In this document: in pieces, positions 59,755 through 64,000 of the stretch
Layout: every line of letters begins with the position of its first letter
Position numbering within the stretch: position 1 is the first letter of the stretch
Assembly: GCA_035516035.1 (NCBI GenBank)
Contig: DATJAS010000103.1
Span: 67,724-131,723 of the forward strand
Length of the DNA: 64,000 bases
From: Fen-1273 sp035516035
GTDB taxonomy: Bacteria; Bacteroidota; Ignavibacteria; UBA10030; UBA6906
Direction: 5' to 3'
Made by a program: the position numbers and the translations under genes
Notes under the pieces: model-generated
Database searches by the model: none
What the model saw: only the letters and a program-made list of their open reading frames with translations
Told to the model about the DNA's origin: nothing

Positions 59755-61143
59755 TCAGTGGCTCCCCGCGACGGAGCGGCGGGCGATGAACTCTTCGCCG
59801 AATTTCCAGATGTCGCCTGCCCCCATCGTGATGACGATGTCCCCCCTGCGCACAAGCGTCATCAGGAAGCCCGGGATCTCCTTCTTGTCCGGGACGTAGT
59901 GCACCTGCTTGTGCCCGTATTCCTTGGCGGCGCTGGCGATCAGCTCCCCGGTCACTCCCTGGATCGGCTCCTCGCGCGCCGGGTAGACATCGGTCACCAC
60001 CAGCACGTCGGCGTTAAAGAACGCCCTGCCGAAGTCGTCGTAGAAATCCCTGGTGCGGGAGTAGAGGTGCGGCTGGAACACGCACACGACCCGCCGCCGC
60101 CAGCCCGCCTTGGCCCCGGCAAGCGTCGCCCGGATCTCCGTGGGGTGATGCGCGTAGTCGTCCACCACCGTGATGCCGTCAAGCTCCGCCTTCACTTCCC
60201 ACCGGCGGAAGACCCCGGTGAACTTTCCGATCCCGGCCTTCACGCGCTCGAACGGGACCCCCAGCTCGAGGCCCACGCTGGTGGCCGCAAGGGCATTCTG
60301 CACGTTGTGGACGCCGGGGATCTGCAGCTCGATCTCCCCCAGGTCGGTCCCGTCCCTGACCACGGTGAACGTGGTCCGGTTCTGCCGGTGCACGATGTTC
60401 ACTGCCTGGACGTCCGCCTGGCCGTTGAGGCCGTACGTGACGATCTTCTTCCTGATCTTCGGCATGATCTCCTGGAGCGCCGGCTCGTCGAGACACAGGA
60501 CGACGAACCCGTAGAAGGGAACCTTCGCCGCAAACTGGATGAAAGCGCTCTTGATGTCGTCCAGGTCCCGGTAGCAGTCCAGGTGGTCCGTCTCCAGCGT
60601 GGTCAGCACGGCGATCGTGGGCGTGATGGAGAGGAACGAACGGTCGAATTCGTCCGCTTCCACGACGATGAACTCCCCCTTCCCGAGCCGCGCATTGGAC
60701 CCCGCAAGCCCCCGCAGCCGCCCGCCGACGATCACGGTCGGGTCGATCTCCCCTTCCATCAGCACGAGGCTCACCATGGAGGTGGTCGTCGTCTTGCCGT
60801 GCGTCCCGGCGATGCCGATGCCGTACTTCAGGCGCATCACCTCGGCCAGCATCTCCGCCCGGCGGATCACGGGGATCTTCCGCCGCTGGGCCTCCACCAC
60901 CTCCGGGTTGTCGCTCCCGACTGCCGAGGAGTAGACGAGCGCGTCCACGTCCGGCGCGACGTTTGCCGCCGCGTGCCCGATGGCGACGATCGCGCCCATT
61001 GCCTGGAGGCGCTCCGTGTTCTCGTTGGCCGCGCGATCGGATCCCGTCACCGTGAATCCCTGGTCGATGAGGATCTCGGCGATGCCGCTCATGCCGATCC
61101 CGCCGATGCCGACGAAATGCAGCTTCCTGATCGATGAAAACAT
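59755..61143 (-). CDS. murC: UDP-N-acetylmuramate-L-alanine ligase
   Basis: 462 residues. HFVGIGGIGMSGIAEIL is the N-terminal UDP-binding block, GTHGKTTTTSM the ATP P-loop (near residue 110) and FQPHLYSRTRDFYDDF the third-domain block. Adds L-Ala to UDP-MurNAc. DDYAHHPTEIRATLAGA is also standard. The gene follows the PH-like gene by 7 bases. Confidence 0.98.
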   Translation of the reverse strand: MFSSIRKLHFVGIGGIGMSGIAEILIDQGFTVTGSDRAANENTERLQAMGAIVAIGHAAANVAPDVDALVYSSAVGSDNPEVVEAQRRKIPVIRRAEMLAEVMRLKYGIGIAGTHGKTTTTSMVSLVLMEGEIDPTVIVGGRLRGLAGSNARLGKGEFIVVEADEFDRSFLSITPTIAVLTTLETDHLDCYRDLDDIKSAFIQFAAKVPFYGFVVLCLDEPALQEIMPKIRKKIVTYGLNGQADVQAVNIVHRQNRTTFTVVRDGTDLGEIELQIPGVHNVQNALAATSVGLELGVPFERVKAGIGKFTGVFRRWEVKAELDGITVVDDYAHHPTEIRATLAGAKAGWRRRVVCVFQPHLYSRTRDFYDDFGRAFFNADVLVVTDVYPAREEPIQGVTGELIASAAKEYGHKQVHYVPDKKEIPGFLMTLVRRGDIVITMGAGDIWKFGEEFIARRSVAGSH

Positions 61144-61150
61144 GTGTGCG

Positions 61151-61663
61151 TTACCTGTCCGTAAATCCCGGCCGCCGCCAGCGGCGCTGCTTCCGGCGGG
61201 GCACCGATGCGGCGATCTTTGTCATCTCGGCGACCAGCTCGCGCTCCCGCTCGTAGCGCCCGACCCGGATGCGGAAGAGCCGCCGGCGCTCGCGCAGCTT
61301 GAAGACGATCACCTGGAAGCGCCCGCCGGTCTGCACGCGGGGCTCCCTGCCGATGTGCATCCACTCGATCTCCCCGAGCGGGATGCGCCGCTCCTGCCAC
61401 CGGTGCTTAAACACGAGCGCGTCGTGCGTGATGATCAACCGCCGGTTTCGCAGGAAGTTGAGACCGAGCGAGACGAACGACATCAGCACGAAGAACACGA
61501 TCACATACATGATCGGGTCGTCCAGGACGTAATGGAACTCCCGCTCGATGAAGTTCCCCCGGATCCCCCCGTAGAGCACCAGCGTCACGAGGTAGATCAG
61601 CGCCTGGAGATAGTAGAAATCGAGCTTGTATCTGAACGTCTTCTCGCCGTCCACCGCAGTCAC
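61151..61663 (-). CDS. Two-helix membrane protein with PH-like domain, unknown
   Basis: 170 residues. Two membrane helices (FYYLQALIYLVTLVLYGGI and YVIVFFVLMSFVSLGLNFL) precede a beta-rich domain RRLIITHDALVFKHRWQERRIPLGEIEWMHIG, which resembles the bacterial PH-like domain of YdbT/YokE-type proteins, with a basic tail (RRKQRRWRRPGF). GTG 61663 overlaps the murG stop (GTGA), so it is translated with murG. No such gene is a standard part of the mur/fts cluster in model organisms. Function unknown. Confidence 0.75.
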   Translation of the reverse strand: MTAVDGEKTFRYKLDFYYLQALIYLVTLVLYGGIRGNFIEREFHYVLDDPIMYVIVFFVLMSFVSLGLNFLRNRRLIITHDALVFKHRWQERRIPLGEIEWMHIGREPRVQTGGRFQVIVFKLRERRRLFRIRVGRYERERELVAEMTKIAASVPRRKQRRWRRPGFTDR

Positions 61664-62769
61664 CTTTCTGCCGCGAGCCGTTCGACGGCGTCAGCGATCG
61701 TCTCCGCCGCGCCCGGCCGGGCGAGCCGGCGCGCAGCCTCTCTCATCGCGCCGAGCCTCGCACGGTCTCCCAGGAGCGCGCGGATTTCGGGCAGCAGGCG
61801 CTCCGCCGCGTCCCGGTCGCTCATGCAGAGCGACGCGCCGGCGGCCTCCATCGACCGGGCGTTCCCCGTCTGATGGTCAGCCGCCGCGTACGGGTACGGA
61901 ATCAGGATCGACGGCACGCCGGTCAGCGTCAGCTCTGCGAGCGACGTCGCGCCCGCGCGGCAGACGGCCAGGTCGCACGCCGCGTATGCGTACTCCATAT
62001 TGTCGATGTACGGGTACATCCTCACTCCCGCGGGGGTCGGTCCCCCCGCCTCGCGCAGGCGGTCGAACTCCTCCTCCCCCGTCTGCCAGACGATCTGCAC
62101 GCCGTCGCCGGCCAGTGCCGGGACGCCGGGAGCGATGGCGCGGTTGATCGACGAGGCCCCCCGGCTTCCCCCGAAAATGAGCAGCGTCCGCTTTGACGGA
62201 TCGAGATTGAAATACGCCGCCGCCGCGTCCCTGGCCACGCTCCCCATCGCGCGCCGCGTCGGGTTCCCGCTGACGCGGACGTGTTCCCGCCGCCGGAGGA
62301 ACCCGGCGGAGCCGGGGTACGTCACGTGGACCTCGTCCGCATGGCGCGCCAGGAGCCGCGTGGTGACGCCCGGAACGCTGTTCTGTTCCTGGAGCAGCGT
62401 CCGGCAACGGAACGCCTGGGCGACCGCCACGACCGGTCCCGATGCGAATCCCCCCGTCCCGACGACCACGTCCGGCTTCGCGCGCAGTATGAGCGCGAGC
62501 GACTGGGCGAGCGCCAGGGCGAGCCTCACCGGGAATGCGAGCATCGCCAGACCCGGGCGCCGCGGGAAGCCGCTGACGCGCAGCGCAACGAACGGATACC
62601 CCGCTGCCGGAACAACGCGCGACTCGATCCTCCCGGCGGCTCCCGCGAACGTGATCAGGGCATCCGGGTGCCGCCGCCGGAGCTCATCGGCAATCGCCAG
62701 GGCGGGGTACAGGTGTCCCCCCGTCCCCCCGCCGGCAAACACGAGCCGGAGCCGGCGAGCGTCCATCAT
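61660..62769 (-). CDS. murG: UDP-N-acetylglucosamine--MurNAc-pentapeptide transferase
   Basis: MurG converts lipid I to lipid II on the cytoplasmic face. 369 residues. The N-terminal glycine loop FAGGGTGGHLYPALAIADEL, GTGGFASGPVVA and the C-terminal sugar-nucleotide block CRAGATSLAELTLTGVPSILIPYPYAAADHQTGNA are all canonical. ATG 62769 overlaps the ftsW stop (ATGA). Confidence 0.97.
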   Translation of the reverse strand: MMDARRLRLVFAGGGTGGHLYPALAIADELRRRHPDALITFAGAAGRIESRVVPAAGYPFVALRVSGFPRRPGLAMLAFPVRLALALAQSLALILRAKPDVVVGTGGFASGPVVAVAQAFRCRTLLQEQNSVPGVTTRLLARHADEVHVTYPGSAGFLRRREHVRVSGNPTRRAMGSVARDAAAAYFNLDPSKRTLLIFGGSRGASSINRAIAPGVPALAGDGVQIVWQTGEEEFDRLREAGGPTPAGVRMYPYIDNMEYAYAACDLAVCRAGATSLAELTLTGVPSILIPYPYAAADHQTGNARSMEAAGASLCMSDRDAAERLLPEIRALLGDRARLGAMREAARRLARPGAAETIADAVERLAAER

Positions 62770-63941
62770 GCGCGTCCCGCGGCCGGGGCGCGCGCCGGCT
62801 GCAGCGGCCGTACGCCCGGGGTCCCGGGAGCGAGCCGCGGGTGGAGGTCGGTCTGCATCGACACATTCAGGAGCACGCCGATTGCCGCGCAGGAAAAAAG
62901 CATCGCGGAGCCGCCGTAGCTCACGAATGGCATGGGGAGCCCGGTCGTGGGCAGGATCCCCAGCGTGACGCACGCATTGACAAGCGCGTAGAGCGTGATC
63001 GTGCAGGTGATGCCGAGCGCAAGCATCCGGCCGAGCGCGTCGGGCGCGTGGCGCGCGATCTTCATCCCCCTCAGGAAAATCACCAGAAAGAGGAGGACGA
63101 AGAAGAGCGTCCCCACGAGCCCGTATTCCTCCCCCACGATTGCAAAGACGAAATCTCCGTAGGACTCCGGCAGGAAATGGTCCCGCTGGTGGCTCCCCCC
63201 CGGCCCGAGCCCGAAGAGCCCCCCGTTGCCGAACCCGATGATCGCCTGCGTCAGCTGGTGACGCGCGCTGAGCGTCCCCGGACCGGCACCCCGCCCGATG
63301 TAGCTCATGATCCGCTGCATCCGGTACTCCGCGCTCAGCATGTAGAGGAGGAGCAGCGGCACGAGCGCACCGAGCGTGAGCGCGATGTGCGTGAGGCGGG
63401 CGCCTCCGAGAAAAAGGATCACCAGGCTGATCGCAAAGATCATCGCCCCCATGCTGAAGTTCGGCTGCGCGAGCACCAGCACCGTGACCGTGCCGATCCA
63501 GACAAGCGTCGGGAGAAACCCCCGTTTGAAATCCGCCAGCGCATCTCCCTTGGCCTCGAGCAGCACCGCCAGATGGAAGACCAGCGCGAACTTGGCGAAA
63601 TCGGCCGGCTGGAGCCCAACGCCGCCGAGGAGGAGCCACCGCGTCGCTCCCTTGAAGCGTCCCCCGAGCGCCAGCGTCAACAGGAGGAGGGCTATCGCGG
63701 CGATCAGCGCCGGCTTGGTGAGCCGGCGGTACTTGTGGTAGTCCACCTGCATGAAGACGAAGATGGCAACAAACCCGAGCATGACCTTGATGGCGTGGCT
63801 GCCGAGTAGTTTCCCGCTCTCCCCCAGCCGGTCGAGGGCCCAGGTCGAGCTGGCGCTATAGACCACACCCAGGCTCAGCACCATGAGCGTCAGGACGGCC
63901 AGGAAGCAGGCGATGTCGATATGGTTTCGCTCCCTCTGCAC
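62766..63941 (-). CDS. ftsW: Septal peptidoglycan polymerase
   Basis: SEDS-family glycosyltransferase, 391 residues with about ten membrane helices. QPADFAKFALVFHLA, GRGAGPGTLSARHQLTQAIIGFGNGGLFGLGPGGS, HFLPESYGDFVFAIVGEEYG and the end LPTTGLPMPFVSYGGSAMLF are the SEDS hallmarks, and the Asp-type catalytic region is present in the large loop. Its position beside murD and murG makes it FtsW and not RodA. GTG start at 63941; the preceding murD stop is 7 bases upstream. Confidence 0.96.
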   Translation of the reverse strand: MQRERNHIDIACFLAVLTLMVLSLGVVYSASSTWALDRLGESGKLLGSHAIKVMLGFVAIFVFMQVDYHKYRRLTKPALIAAIALLLLTLALGGRFKGATRWLLLGGVGLQPADFAKFALVFHLAVLLEAKGDALADFKRGFLPTLVWIGTVTVLVLAQPNFSMGAMIFAISLVILFLGGARLTHIALTLGALVPLLLLYMLSAEYRMQRIMSYIGRGAGPGTLSARHQLTQAIIGFGNGGLFGLGPGGSHQRDHFLPESYGDFVFAIVGEEYGLVGTLFFVLLFLVIFLRGMKIARHAPDALGRMLALGITCTITLYALVNACVTLGILPTTGLPMPFVSYGGSAMLFSCAAIGVLLNVSMQTDLHPRLAPGTPGVRPLQPARAPAAGRA

Positions 63942-63948
63942 GGGCCGC

Positions 63949-64000
63949 TCAACTCCCCGCTTCCAGAGACATGACGATCTCCTTGAAGACTCTTCCCCGG
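63949..64000 (-). CDS. murD: MurD C-terminus (partial, 5' end off window)
   Basis: The last 16 codons before a TGA at 63951-63949 read RGRVFKEIVMSLEAGS. The RGxxFKEIV pattern is the usual C-terminal end of MurD (UDP-MurNAc-L-Ala-D-Glu ligase), and the order murD-ftsW-murG is the normal one. The evidence is short but in context good. Confidence 0.7.
   Translation of the reverse strand, partial: RGRVFKEIVMSLEAGS

Noticed and set aside
62766..63941. RodA in place of FtsW
   Set aside because: Location between murD and murG and the FtsW-like loops favour FtsW.
1..64000. CRISPR arrays, insertion sequences, prophage, tRNA and rRNA genes
   Set aside because: No direct-repeat array, transposase, integrase, phage gene or cloverleaf-like gap was seen; all gaps are shorter than about 150 bases.

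Overview
This 64 kb window is a GC-rich (roughly 60-65% by eye) stretch of chromosome from a Gram-negative bacterium. It is almost solid with genes: no gap between genes exceeds about 150 bases, and I see no rRNA, tRNA, CRISPR array, insertion sequence or prophage. Heptosyltransferase-like GT9, PorV-like and other predicted outer-membrane proteins indicate an outer membrane. The family mix (DUF2851, DUF4921, a PorV/PorQ-like protein, DUF4175, DUF4159, a DUF6588-like protein, a eukaryote-type IleRS and the order yggS-divIVA-PNP-ileS-dksA-lspA-rluD) fits the FCB superphylum, most likely the Bacteroidota/Ignavibacteriota/Chlorobiota side. The promoters, however, look like ordinary sigma-70 sites (TTGAnn, 17 bp, TATATT) and not the Bacteroidetes type. 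That placement is inference.

Layout. 1-6.7 kb (minus): ABC-F ATPase (cut by the window edge), DUF4921 GalT-like protein, phosphohexomutase, enolase, GT9. 6.7-10.3 kb (minus): membrane-bound HExxH/TPR protein and murA. 10.4-12 kb (plus): BtuF-like binding protein and deoxynucleoside kinase. 12-15 kb (minus): TauE/SafE permease, C-terminal processing protease, tmk. 15.2-16.8 kb (plus): ECF sigma factor and toast-rack-like protein. 16.8-21.9 kb (minus): TPR-CHAT lipoprotein, glycerophosphodiesterase, adk, rlmN. 22-23.5 kb (minus): two exported proteins of unknown function. 23.6-31 kb (minus): the seven-gene rluD-to-yggS operon. 31-36.6 kb (plus): TPR protein, larE, TolB-like lipoprotein, pyrF, DUF2851. 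36.6-40.4 kb (minus): outer-membrane barrel, a GATase-like exported protein usually misnamed asparagine synthetase B, and a TPR protein. 40.4-42.9 kb (plus): dxr and rseP. 42.9-50.2 kb (minus): lipoprotein, PorV-like protein, dnaX, lon, anti-sigma, ECF sigma. 50.3-55.6 kb (minus): M14 carboxypeptidase, DUF4175, DUF4159. 55.6-64 kb (minus): the division and cell-wall cluster, read murD-ftsW-murG-PH-like-murC-murB-ftsQ-ftsA-ftsZ.

Many neighbours are translationally coupled by ATGA or GTGA overlaps, and GTG starts are common. The themes are envelope biogenesis and division, stress response (two ECF sigma systems, Lon, RseP, Ctp) and core translation/nucleotide metabolism. The most interesting features are: a MurB homologue in the division cluster that appears to lack several catalytic residues; a CHAT protein without its His/Cys dyad; a strong lon promoter followed by a perfect 23-base palindrome; a uniform promoter architecture that often puts the start codon at the transcription start (leaderless mRNA); and several conserved but uncharacterised envelope proteins. 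I did not find a clear-cut new defence or mobile system.
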